This document shows positions 24,933 to 35,400 of a stretch of 64,000 nt of DNA, piece by piece; within the stretch, counting starts at the first letter, position 1, and every line of letters starts with the position of its first letter. Source of the DNA: JAGXTF01 sp044224315 (GTDB lineage: Bacteria; Bacteroidota; Bacteroidia; NS11-12g; UBA955). The position numbers and the translations under genes are program-made. The notes under the pieces are model-generated. The model had not been told where the DNA came from and made no database searches. It saw only the letters and a list, made by a program, of their open reading frames with translations. Location of the stretch: positions 434,001-498,000 of the forward strand of contig JBGAKR010000001.1 of NCBI GenBank assembly GCA_044224315.1, read 5' to 3'.

Positions 24933-25889
24933 ATGAAATTATTGTGGATACTGCCTTTGGCATTGGTTTCTTGTGTGTCGATGAAGAAATATAAAGACCT
25001 TGAAAATGCCAAATCTGCATCGGAAGAAAAAATAAACCGCAAATTATCAGAATGCGAAACACGCAATACCGAATTGCTGTCGAATATAAACGAATTGGAA
25101 GGCAAAATAACTGCCCTGGATAAACGCATTTCTTCATTGCTGGATAGTATTTACAACTGCGATAAGGAGCTTGCTGAAAACAAAGCTTATATAAAAAGTT
25201 TGGGTGAAAAACTCGATGAACAAAAACAAAAATTATCGCAGGAATTGGAGCAAAAAAATAAAAGTTTGCAACAAAAAGAACTTGAATTAAATGACGCCCT
25301 GGGCCGCGCAGAAAAAGAAAGAGCCAAGGTAGAAGCCCTACTGGCCGAATTGGAAAAAACCAGTTCTCGGGTGCGCACATTAGAATCTGAACTGAATAGA
25401 AAAGACAGTGCCGTGCGTGCATTGAAAGAAGAGATTAGCAAAGCGCTTGCGGGTTTTGATGCGCTGGATATCAAAGTGGAAAATCGCAACGGAAAAGTTT
25501 ATGTGAGTATGGCCGAAAAATTACTGTTTAAAAGTGGCAGCACCTCGGTAGATCCTAAAGGAAAAGAAGCCCTGCTGGCACTGGCCAAAGCACTGAATAA
25601 AAAACCCGATGTGCAGGTAACGGTAGAAGGCCATACCGACAACAAACCCATGAACAGCGAAAAAATTAAGGATAACTGGGATTTGAGTGTGCTGCGGGCA
25701 ACCAGCATTGTGCGCATACTTTCTGGCGACGGTAAAATGGACGATAAGCGCATTACTGCTACTGGTAAAGGCGATACCCAACCGGTTGCCGACAATGGCA
25801 CCGCAGAAGGCCGTGCATTGAACCGCAGAACTGAAATTATTTTAACACCCAGATTGGATAAAATTCTGGATATCCTAAACTCAAATTAA
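24933..25889 (+). CDS. OmpA-family lipoprotein with long coiled coil
   Basis: A 318-residue outer-membrane lipoprotein. Its signal is MKLLWILPLALVSC, with lipobox LVSC at residues 11-14. Residues about 18-170 are a charged, heptad-rich coiled coil (K/E/L/Q repeats). Residues about 185-318 are an OmpA-like peptidoglycan-binding domain: LFKSGST, VEGHTDN, NWDLSVLRA and the NRRTEI helix. It should tether the outer membrane to peptidoglycan with a long spacer, similar in layout to other Bacteroidota OmpA lipoproteins. The start is set by the promoter five bases upstream and by the lipobox. rlmH follows after five bases. Confidence 0.88.
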   Translation: MKLLWILPLALVSCVSMKKYKDLENAKSASEEKINRKLSECETRNTELLSNINELEGKITALDKRISSLLDSIYNCDKELAENKAYIKSLGEKLDEQKQKLSQELEQKNKSLQQKELELNDALGRAEKERAKVEALLAELEKTSSRVRTLESELNRKDSAVRALKEEISKALAGFDALDIKVENRNGKVYVSMAEKLLFKSGSTSVDPKGKEALLALAKALNKKPDVQVTVEGHTDNKPMNSEKIKDNWDLSVLRATSIVRILSGDGKMDDKRITATGKGDTQPVADNGTAEGRALNRRTEIILTPRLDKILDILNSN

Positions 25890-25894
25890 TTGCA

Positions 25895-26353
25895 TTGATT
25901 GTAATTGCCGCCATTGAAAACCACAAGGATGCTGAAATAGATGCCTTGTGCAAAAAATACCTTCAAAGGCTGGATAAAATGCACCCGGTAAAACTTGAAT
26001 TAATTGCAGCTGCCCGCGTAAAAGACCCACAGCAGCAAAAGGAAAAAGAATCGGCTGAGATATTAAAATTATGCAAAAAAAACGATACGTTAATTCTTTG
26101 TGATGAACGGGGAAAAAACTATCACAGTCTGGAGTTTGCACAGTATATCGAAAGAGAAATCAGCCATTCGCGCGGCAATTTAATTTTTGCTATCGGGGGC
26201 GCTTATGGGTTTACACCCGAATTACTCAGCCAGCATTTGAAACTGCGCCTCAGTGATTTTACATTTCCGCATCACCTGGCACGCCTAGTTTTAACCGAGC
26301 AGATTTACCGCGCATTAAGCATTATTCGCGGCACTGGTTATCACCATGAGTGA
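25895..26353 (+). CDS. rlmH: 23S rRNA (pseudouridine1915-N3)-methyltransferase RlmH
   Basis: A 152-residue SPOUT-class methyltransferase that methylates N3 of pseudouridine 1915 in helix 69 of 23S rRNA. The knot region shows LCDERGK, then FAIGGAYGF (the SAM-binding loop) and the C-terminal IIRGTGYHHE, all typical of RlmH, and the length is normal. The start is uncertain: TTG at 25895 lies five bases after the upstream stop and gives IVIAAIENHKD; the frame is open further upstream but offers no ATG. Probably co-transcribed with the OmpA lipoprotein. Confidence 0.92.
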   Translation: MIVIAAIENHKDAEIDALCKKYLQRLDKMHPVKLELIAAARVKDPQQQKEKESAEILKLCKKNDTLILCDERGKNYHSLEFAQYIEREISHSRGNLIFAIGGAYGFTPELLSQHLKLRLSDFTFPHHLARLVLTEQIYRALSIIRGTGYHHE

Positions 26354-26386
26354 TTAAGAATTACATTGATTTTTAAATAATTATCC

Positions 26387-26394
26387 TATATTCG
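26387..26394 (+). promoter_or_regulatory. Probable -7 element TATATTCG
   Basis: One-base variant of TAnnTTTG, six bases before the ATG at 26401. Confidence 0.45.
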
Positions 26395-26400
26395 TGTGCA

Positions 26401-26805
26401 ATGGAAACTGCATGCATTGAACAAACCGTGCATTTTAGTGCCCCTCCTGCAGTGGTATACAAAACCCTTATGGACAGCGCTTTGCACAGCGAATTTACCC
26501 AGTCAGAATCTATCATTGGCGAAAAAGTAGGCGATTCATATTCGGCATACGATGGTTACATTGAAGGTACCATTCTTGAATTAAAAAAAGATGCATTAAT
26601 CCGCAAATCCTGGATGGCCTATGAGGATGGATGGCCCGAGGGACATTTTTCCGAAGTGGTTTTTAATTTAAAACCCACAGCCACCGGAACCGAATTGCAA
26701 TTTAAACACGACGGCGTTCCCAAAGAAAAACTCGAATCATTTCGAAGCGGTTGGATAGAGCACTACTGGGAACCGATGGAGAAATTATTCCGCCAACAAA
26801 ATTAG
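26401..26805 (+). CDS. SRPBCC (AHSA1/START-like) domain protein
   Basis: A 134-residue cytosolic protein made of a single SRPBCC fold. It starts with the typical strand 'TVHFSAPPAVVYKTLMD' and helix, then a beta sheet with GDSYSAYDGYIEGTILEL, and ends with a long helix (GWIEHYWEPMEKLFRQ). The W-E-x-HF pattern fits the activator-of-Hsp90-ATPase (AHSA1) branch. These proteins bind small hydrophobic ligands or act as stress-related factors; the ligand here is unknown. A TATATTCG element six bases upstream suggests a single-gene transcript. Confidence 0.8.
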   Translation: METACIEQTVHFSAPPAVVYKTLMDSALHSEFTQSESIIGEKVGDSYSAYDGYIEGTILELKKDALIRKSWMAYEDGWPEGHFSEVVFNLKPTATGTELQFKHDGVPKEKLESFRSGWIEHYWEPMEKLFRQQN

Positions 26806-26911
26806 GCCCTGGAGATAAAAAAGGGATGGAGGATAGGCTCCAAATTCGGCTTATTGATGCTAATCTGAAAGTATAGAGGTTACTGATTTATTATTAACGG
26901 CAGTTTTAGCG

Positions 26912-26919
26912 TATTTTTG
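26912..26919 (+). promoter_or_regulatory. -7 promoter element TATTTTTG
   Basis: Perfect TAnnTTTG match eight bases before the argS ATG at 26928. Confidence 0.65.
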
Positions 26920-26927
26920 CGGCTTCC

Positions 26928-28700
26928 ATGGATTTAGAAGCAGCCATAAAGTCGGGCATTGCCGAGGCCATACAGGCACTGTACAGCACCGAAATTGCAG
27001 AAGTTAAACTCGAATCTACCAACAAAGATTTTGAGGGCGATTACACTTTTGTTGTATTTCCATTGTTGCGCCTAAGCAAAAAGAAACCCGAGGAAACTGC
27101 CGAAGAAATAGGCCAATGGTTGATGAATAACACGCAATCCATTCAGGCTTTCAATGTGGTAAAAGGATTTTTGAACCTGGTGGTTCCGGCAGCAGTTTGG
27201 CCCGCTTTTTTGGAAAAAGAATGGAACAATAAACAGTATGGAAATTTAACCCTGGGAACTGGCCAAAAAGTAATGGTAGAATACTCTTCTCCCAATACCA
27301 ACAAGCCTTTGCATTTGGGTCATATCCGCAACAACTTATTGGGTTTTAGTGTGGCAGAAATATTAAATGCCAGCGGTTTTGCAGTTACAAAAGCCAATTT
27401 AATCAACGATCGCGGAATCCACATTTGCAAAAGTATGCTGGCCTGGAAGCTTTACGGAAATGGAGAAACACCAGCATCATCGGGCCTAAAAGGCGACCAT
27501 TTGGTAGGGAAATATTACGTTGAATTTGATAAAAAATATAAAGAAGAAATCAATGCGTTAATTGCCACCGGAATGGAAGCAGAGGAAGCTGAAAAGCAGG
27601 CTCCGCTGATATTGCAAACCCAGGAAATGCTGCGCAAATGGGAAGCCGGAGATACCGAAACATTGGAGCTGTGGAACACAATGAATGGCTGGGTATATGA
27701 AGGTTTTGGCAAAACCTATTCCCGACTGGGCGTAAGTTTTGATAAATATTATTATGAAAGTAATACCTATAAATTAGGAAAAGATATAATTGCCGAAGGC
27801 CTTGAAAAGGGCGTATTTTTCAGGAAAGAGGATGGCAGTGTTTGGATAGACCTCACGGCTGACGGACTAGACCAGAAGCTGGTTCTGCGCAGCGATGGCA
27901 CCTCGGTTTACATGACCCAGGATATAGGCACCGCCGAAGAAAAATACAAAGATTTTGGAATCAATCGCAGCATTTATGTTGTTGGAAACGAGCAGGATTA
28001 TCACTTTAAAGTGCTGTTTCTGATTATGAAAAAACTGGGCAAATCATACGCCGATGGAATGCACCACCTGAGCTATGGCATGGTAGATCTGCCCCATGGC
28101 AAAATGAAAAGCCGCGAAGGAACGGTGGTAGATGCCGATGATTTGATGGAGGAAATGTATGAAACCGCCAAACAAAAAACCTTGGAATTAGGCAAAACCG
28201 AAGGATTGGGGGATGATGAACTACATAACCTTTACGAGTCTATAGGTATGGCGGCGCTGAAATTTTTTATTCTAAAAGTAGATCCCAAAAAACGCATGCT
28301 GTTTGACCCCAAAGAAAGTATCGATTTTCAGGGAGATACAGGTCCGTTTGTATTGTATACCAATGCCCGTATTCAAAGTATTTTAAGGCAGGCAGGCGAA
28401 GATTGGAAATCTGGCACAAGCAACGCCGATTTGCACCCGTCAGAGAAAGATGTAATCGAAACATTGTACCGTTTTCCGGCCGCAATTGAAGTTGCGCTGC
28501 GCGAATATTCTCCGGCTGTAATATGCCAGTACAGCCTTGATTTGGCCAAAGCATTTAACCGTTTTTACAATGAAGTAACCATTCTGAAAGAGAGCGACGA
28601 AAGCAAAAAAATACTGCGTTTAAAACTGGCTAATTTTACTGCCAACACCCTGCAAAACGCCATGAAATTGCTTGGAATCAAAGCGGTTGACAGAATGTAA
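26928..28700 (+). CDS. argS: Arginyl-tRNA synthetase
   Basis: A 590-residue class I aminoacyl-tRNA synthetase that charges tRNA-Arg with arginine. The N-terminal Add1 domain covers about residues 1-85. The HIGH-type motif is HLGH within SSPNTNKPLHLGHIRNN (residues about 121-137). A VGNEQDYHFKVLF segment and a KMKSREG loop follow in the place of KMSKS. The C-terminal DALR anticodon-binding helical domain covers about 465-590. The length is normal for Bacteroidota ArgS. The promoter sits eight bases upstream, so the mRNA is nearly leaderless. Convergent with ruvC. Confidence 0.97.
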   Translation: MDLEAAIKSGIAEAIQALYSTEIAEVKLESTNKDFEGDYTFVVFPLLRLSKKKPEETAEEIGQWLMNNTQSIQAFNVVKGFLNLVVPAAVWPAFLEKEWNNKQYGNLTLGTGQKVMVEYSSPNTNKPLHLGHIRNNLLGFSVAEILNASGFAVTKANLINDRGIHICKSMLAWKLYGNGETPASSGLKGDHLVGKYYVEFDKKYKEEINALIATGMEAEEAEKQAPLILQTQEMLRKWEAGDTETLELWNTMNGWVYEGFGKTYSRLGVSFDKYYYESNTYKLGKDIIAEGLEKGVFFRKEDGSVWIDLTADGLDQKLVLRSDGTSVYMTQDIGTAEEKYKDFGINRSIYVVGNEQDYHFKVLFLIMKKLGKSYADGMHHLSYGMVDLPHGKMKSREGTVVDADDLMEEMYETAKQKTLELGKTEGLGDDELHNLYESIGMAALKFFILKVDPKKRMLFDPKESIDFQGDTGPFVLYTNARIQSILRQAGEDWKSGTSNADLHPSEKDVIETLYRFPAAIEVALREYSPAVICQYSLDLAKAFNRFYNEVTILKESDESKKILRLKLANFTANTLQNAMKLLGIKAVDRM

Positions 28701-28708
28701 AAATCCAT

Positions 28709-28732
28709 GAAATATCGCTGAAAATATTTCAG
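28709..28732. terminator. Weak hairpin between argS and ruvC
   Basis: TGAAATAT (28709-28716) and ATATTTCA (28725-28732) form an 8-bp AT-rich stem with an 8-nt loop. There is no strong T tract, so its role as a terminator is uncertain. Confidence 0.35.
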
Positions 28733-28771
28733 GTTTTCAAATAAATTCAATTCAGAATTTTATAGAATTTA

Positions 28772-29335
28772 CTACTTCAACTTATCCGGATTATCCTTCA
28801 AAAACTGCGCCCAGCCCGATTTTCCGGTTTTTTTGCCAAACTGTTTGGGGTTAAATTGTAAATGGTGACAAACGGCAACCGCAATTCCATCAGTGGCATC
28901 CATGGTTTCGGGGCGGGTTTCAAATTTGAGCAAGCTTTCCAGCATGGCAGCTACCTGTTCTTTGCTGGCATTTCCGTTACCCGTAATACTCTGTTTTACC
29001 CGGCGGGGTTCATATTCGTATACCTTCAACCCTTTGGTCATGGCAGCAGCAATGGCCACCCCCTGTGCCCTCCCCAGCTTAAGCATACTTTGTACATTTT
29101 TTCCAAAAAAAGGCGCTTCTATGGCTACCTCGGTTGCCCCGAACCCCTCAATGAGTCCTGTAACCCGTTCCAGAATGTGCAGCAACTTTTGTCCATGATC
29201 CTCAAGTTTTGATAAACGAACCTCGCCAAAGCCCAGCAATTCCATTTTTTGGCCATCAGTGGCCAATACGCCATACCCCAATAGGTTGGTGCCCGGGTCT
29301 ATGCCCAGAATGATTTGCTTGCCGCCTGGATTCAC
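28772..29335 (-). CDS. ruvC: Holliday junction endonuclease RuvC
   Basis: A 187-residue RNase H-fold resolvase that cuts Holliday junctions during recombination, with RuvAB. Catalytic acidic residues are visible: Asp13 in ILGIDPGTNLLGYG, Glu in VAIEAPFFGKN, and the pair in DATDGIAVAVCHH near residue 145. The RAQGVAIAAA helix and the ITGNGNASKEQV segment are typical of RuvC. The C-terminal tail is slightly longer and more basic than usual. It stands alone, without ruvA or ruvB. Start at the ATG 29335. Confidence 0.95.
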   Translation of the reverse strand: MNPGGKQIILGIDPGTNLLGYGVLATDGQKMELLGFGEVRLSKLEDHGQKLLHILERVTGLIEGFGATEVAIEAPFFGKNVQSMLKLGRAQGVAIAAAMTKGLKVYEYEPRRVKQSITGNGNASKEQVAAMLESLLKFETRPETMDATDGIAVAVCHHLQFNPKQFGKKTGKSGWAQFLKDNPDKLK

Positions 29336-29400
29336 ACTGCAAAGGAAAGGGTTTTATAGTTTTAAAAAATTTGAATTTTATTTTAAATAAATTCATAAAA

Positions 29401-29431
29401 AAAGCCACCCTGTGCAGGATGGCTTTTTTTT
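29401..29431. terminator. Intrinsic terminator after the giant surface protein gene
   Basis: AAAGCCACCCTG (29401-29412), a 2-nt loop and CAGGATGGCTTT (29415-29426) form a stem with one mismatch, flanked by A and T tracts on either side. It lies 17 bp past the stop of the 29448-36536 gene. Confidence 0.8.
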
Positions 29432-29447
29432 ATTTTTAATACACCAG

Positions 29448-32400
29448 TTACTGTTTAATCAACTTGGTCACATATTTCTCTTTGGTTTCGGTATCGTACA
29501 CGGTTACAAAATAGATGCCTGCGCTTAGGTTAGAAACATCCATTTTATACATACCCCCGTTGATTTTGAGTGTGGTAACTGTAATCTGTTGTCCGGTAAC
29601 ATCGTGCAAGCTAATGTTGGCACTTTGTGAACCCGGAATTACAAATTGAATTTGCACAAAATCAGTTGCAGGGTTGGGAACTACTTTTACAAATGGTTTT
29701 TCGTAACCAGGGCTGTTACCAGGATCAGCAGGTGGAGCAATACCACCAAAAATGTAATCGTTGTCGGCAATAGAAACATGCACCAGATCTCGGGCCAATG
29801 GGGCCAGGTTGCCACGCATTTGGTCTATTGCAGAAAGATTGGCAAGGGCAGTAGCATCGGGTTTTTCGCCGGGTTTGTGCATCCAATCGGCCAGCAATAT
29901 GGTTTTCATATCGGCCTGCTCTGCATCTGCAGGTGCAGCGCCCTGCAATTTATTTATTGCAGCCTGCCTGTCGCCATTATACATATCCCACTTCGCATAC
30001 AGCATATCGACACTAAATTGATCCAATAATTTTTCTGCAGCAATGCGGCGCATTAAAATATCAAAAGCAGTTTTGTTTTTATGATAAATAGCAATGTCGC
30101 CAATGATCATCAATCCCATAGGTCCAATGGAAGTTAGATTGGTAACTACCAGAATATGGGTATCTACCGTTACATCTTTTCCATGATCAATTATAATAAT
30201 TATATCCTTTATGGGAGCACCGGTGTAATTGTCGCAAATATCCCATTTGTTTTGGGCATAGTATTTTTGATTTACAATTTGCTGACCACAAGCGGCGGTG
30301 CTAGAATACATGGTATTGGGTGGGCATGGCAAAGAAGCAACCCCTACCCCATTTGCAATAATGCCAAAATTACACATTTCATTTACAGAAGCCAGCGGAA
30401 ATGCTATGATGTCCAATGCACCTGCTCCGTTATTGTAATTATTACTTACAAATGTATTTCTGCCCGGTTGTCCGGCGAATCCGATACCACCCACATGGCC
30501 TTGAGATTCCACTCCACAACGCAGGTAATTATACATGTAGTTATTTACCACATTTGGAATCGGAATTGCATTGCCATCGCTGCGCAGGAATATAGCACGG
30601 CGGGTATCGAAAATACAGTTGGTGAAAATATTATTTGTATTATTTCCGGCTTGCATAAATATACCGGTGGAATTGCACACAGTTCCAAATACTTTTTTGC
30701 AATCCTTCAGTCGAATTATATTACAATTAATATTAATTTTTCTACTTAAAGAATCTAAAATTCCGATATCACCAGCCAGGTCAACATCATTTTCGTTTAT
30801 CACGGCATTGGTTGTACGGCGGGTCCAGATGCCTACATCAAATCCTTTGATATTGTTATCACGGATATTTAATGCATTCATTCTTTCGGCAAAAATTCCG
30901 GTAGAACGATTGTAAACATCATCCGAATTTCGTAGTTCATTTGCAAAAACTACAGCGGGTAAATCACTGTTGCTGAGCCTGATTTGAACATCACTGCCAA
31001 ATTTACCCTGGTAGGTTTTTTCTATTTCATTATTCTCAATATTCAGCGGACCAATATTGCTGGTTGCATCAATACTGCGGTACATATTGGTAAATAAATT
31101 TTCGCTGATACTGGCAGAAAAACGCAGGGCATAAATTCCAAAATAACGGTTTGGCTGACTCGCTTTGTCGCTGTTTCTGAAATTATTCTGGCTCACAATT
31201 TCTTCCATTTTTACGCTGCGTAAAATGATACCGAAATTGTCGTAGGATGGATACAGGTTTTTGGCTTTAAAGTCGTAATTAGACAACACAAACGAGTTGT
31301 GTGTAATGCCCTGGTTATAGCTTCTAGAGCCGCGGTCGATGCGTATACCAATGTTACAATCGGTAAATACATTGTCTGTAATTTTCACACCTTCAGGCCC
31401 TGAAGTAGCCACGTCAATGGCATGTTTTGCATTCTTATATGTATTAGAATGGATATAACCACTAGCGCTATCCTTGAATGTAAATCCAACCCATACATCA
31501 TGCATATCGCAGGGGCGGAACACACTGTTATTGGCACGCATGGTAGAACTATCCTCAAAAATAATTTCACCATCGCGGTCAAAAACCACATCGATGGTAG
31601 TCATATCCAGCACGGCTTTATTGCGCACAAATACGCGGCCTGCCACATAGTATTTGCCATCCCACCATGTATTTGTGGTATATACAGTGCTATCCTGTAT
31701 GAGGTGGAAACTGGTATCGCTGGGGTTAAAGCAGCAATCGCCCTCTTCAACGGTAATGGTATCCCAGGCTTCGCAGCAATGGCTTCGGAATGCATGTAGA
31801 ATGTATGTACCCGGATTACATGCCTGCACGGTGGTGCCGGTTCCGAGATAATTGTTATTCCAGATCCAGGTATACACTACATTGTTCTGGGCCGAAAGCG
31901 CAGTAAGCGTAATGCAAGCTCCGGAACCTTTGCAAATGGTAGGATTGGGTGAGGACGAACCAATATTGGCAACTGGTCCGGCAACAAACAGCACACTAAA
32001 CATATCGCTGGTATCAGAGCAGCCGGTATTGGTATTGGTAACAATTAGCTGATAGTTTCCAGGGCTGGTAAGTGTAATATTTTGATTGGTAGAGAACGGA
32101 TTGTTGTTTAACAACCAATTGTAAGAAAATGATTCGCCTGAGAGTGGGAAAGGTCCGCAAACTTTAGCTATTCCGGTTTCGGTTTTACATACTTCGTAGC
32201 AGCCTTTGGGTATATTACTCAAATCGGGTTTGCGGTTCACTACTACATAACTAAATCCTTGTCCGGTGCAACCGTACATATCGGTAGCGGTAAGGGTATA
32301 CAAACCTGTACTGTAAACGGTAAGCGGATTCACCGTCTGGCCGTTTTGCCATTGTAAAGAGGTGTATGGGCCTGTAACAGTACCAGTAAGTGTTACCAAA

Positions 32401-35400
32401 GTTCCTTCACAAACAGTGGCTGATGGTGGGGTAACCGTAACTGCTGGGCCCGGCAGAATATGCAGCAGCAAAGTATCTTTTGCCGCGCAGCCAAAGGCAT
32501 TGGTAACACTAAGATAAGCATTGTAATTACCTGCCGGAACGCCTGAAAATGCGCCGGGATTGCCAGTGGCAGTATAGGCGCCGGGGTTTAGTGTCCAGTT
32601 CCAATTATATCCTAGTCCGTTTAATGCCAGCAGCGTGAAATATGAGGCTGAACACATGGTATCTGCACTCAAAATGGTAGCATTGGGATTTGGATTCACT
32701 ATTACGGTAAACGGACCCAGTTTTTTAATACAGCCATGGTTATTGGTAACATTTACCCAGTACACGCCAGAGGTGCGAATGGTATCTTTATTACCAAATT
32801 TACCATCATTCCAGGCATAGGTATAGCTGGGTGAGAATGGCGCAGTTGCTATCACATAGCCACCCTCGCAAATACTAAAGGTTGTGCCGCTTTGGGTACC
32901 GTTTACAACCGTATAAGTGAGGCCCGGCGGATTGAAAGTAGTGGTATGGATGAGGTAGGTGGCAGTGTCTTTACATCCCTGTTGGTTTTGGATAATGAGC
33001 TGCACATTGTAATTGCCTACTGTATTATAAATGTGAAATGGACTTTGGAGATTGGAGGTTGTGGCATCGCCAAAATTCCAGCCCCAATGTACAATGGGCG
33101 ACCAACTTGTACTCTGATCTACAAACTGAATGGATTGGCCTATACAACCGCTATCGCAGAAGCCAAAGTTTGCCATAAAGGGCAAAATATTTACGGTGTC
33201 ATATACGGTTTTCACGCAGCCCGCATAGCTTACCTGATGAATAACATAATAAGTACCCGCGGTAGCATAGTTATGGGTTTTAGGCAATATACCGGTGGTA
33301 AGGGGAGAACCATCGCCCCAATCTGTAGTGTAAGTTACAGCAGGCCCTTTTACAACAGAGGTAGGCTTATAGCTGAGCTGTATAAAATTGTAATTACAAA
33401 CTACCGGGAAAGTGTGTCTGATTTTTGGACGTAAAATATAGGGCACATAAATCTTCACTTTTACGGTAGACCAGCAGCCGGTATTGCAATACACACTGGC
33501 TATTATATTATAGTATCCGGTATCTGCAAACCAGTGTTGGGGATTTTGAAGATTGGAGTAATCTCCGTCTGAAAAATCCCAGTAGTAGGCATTGATGGTG
33601 GCACCAGAGGTAACCATGGTAAATTGCCCGAAACAGGGGTCATAATTAACGGTAACGGTAGGTGCGCAGGTACAATTTCCACCGCCTCCGCCAGTAACGG
33701 TGCAACTCTGATTGAGTGTAACCGAAGCTGTGTCTTTGCAGCCGTTTTTATCGGTAACAATTACCTGGTGTGTAGAATTAAAGCTGGTAGAGTAATGCTG
33801 ATATGTGGTATCGGCACTGGCAGGGGTACTTGTTTGCGGACTCCATTGGTAACTCCAGGTGGGGTTATTGGTAGCCTGCATATAATACGGAACCGGCAAT
33901 GAGGGTGAAATCATGCAGTTCCAACTGATATTTACATTGGGTTTTGGTTTTTTAGGGAATGGATTAATGTTGTAACTAAGGGTTGATGAACAACCAGCCT
34001 GGGTAATGGTAAGGGTATAGGTACCCGTGGTGCTGATAAGGGTAGACTGGGTAGTAGCACCATTGCTCCAACTGTAAGTATAACCCGGAGGGCCTATCAA
34101 ACGCACCGTATCACCTTTGCAGGATGAATCGCCAAGGGTAATAATACCGGTGGGTATGGCATTTATGGTTACAAACTTGGTGCAAAGCTTAGGGCAGATG
34201 GTATTTTGCACACTTACCTGACCCTGGTTAATGTTACCCCAAACAATGGTAATGCTGGTTGCAGTTTGGGCCGTAACATTACCCCCAACAACACCCCACT
34301 GCCAGGCATTGCCCGGATTGCTTGAAATATTGTAGACCTGGGTAGAGCCAATACAACTGGTAGCAGCGCCTGTAATGGTGGGGCAAACAGTATCAATTAC
34401 CTGTACGGTTAACTGGGCAGAAGAATAGCATTTGAACTGCCAGGAGTTGTTGTATTGCTGGTTGAAATAATTAACTGTAATGGTATAAGTACCAGGAGTT
34501 GTAAAAACCACCTGATCGGTATTGCCCGCTGGCGTATGGGTAACACCAGGGCTAATGCTCCAAGATGAGCCGGCAATATCAGGGCTATTTACATAGCTGT
34601 AATTTACAGTAGAACCCACACACACAATGGTGGGTCCGTTAATTGGCGGGTTTGGAGGCAACGGTACCAGATTAATCTGCACCGAAATACTATTTACACA
34701 AACCAAATTGGGGAAAATGGCTGTAGCGTGTATGGTACCAATACCGGCAGCACCCCAATTGATGGTGACTGAAGTGGTAGTGGATGCAGAAATAGCGCCG
34801 CCACTAACCGACCAGGTTACCGGTACATTGCTGGTATAGGTAACCGTGCTGTATTCGCAGGTCGATTGAACTGTATCAATCTTGATGGGGCCCTGAATTA
34901 CAAATGTATGGGAATCGCGGCCGCTGCAGCAGGTAATATCGTTGCGCACATCGGCATAAATTGTAAAGGTTCCCACTGCATTTGGCGGAATGGTAACATT
35001 GATAATATTACCCGGATTGTTTGCCAGTGAAATATTGGGATTGCTGGGCATCCAGCTGTAGCATGAACCGAGGATTAGCGGCACAGAGAACTGCACAGTA
35101 GATCCCTGGCATACTGTATCCGGGCCTGAAATCTGCAAATTGGCCGGGAAAACCGGAACATCCACAGAGTTATAACCGCAGGTATACGGGCCGCCCACTA
35201 CATGCAGGGTAATATTGCCTTGCGGACCAGCACCCCACAGCACACAAATACTATCTCCATTGGCATTGGGTGTTCCTACACCGCCCGTAACAGTCCAGGT
35301 ATAGGTGGCGCCCGGGTAATAAGGGGTATTATAGCAATGCTGGGTATTATGGCAAACTGTACCCGGGCAAAAAATGGGTGGCGGGGTGCCATTGTTTACC

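Noticed and set aside
24931..25422. 163-residue open frame antisense to the OmpA lipoprotein
   Set aside because: It is a shadow of the lysine/glutamate-rich coiled-coil gene; composition is unnatural and no start context is seen.
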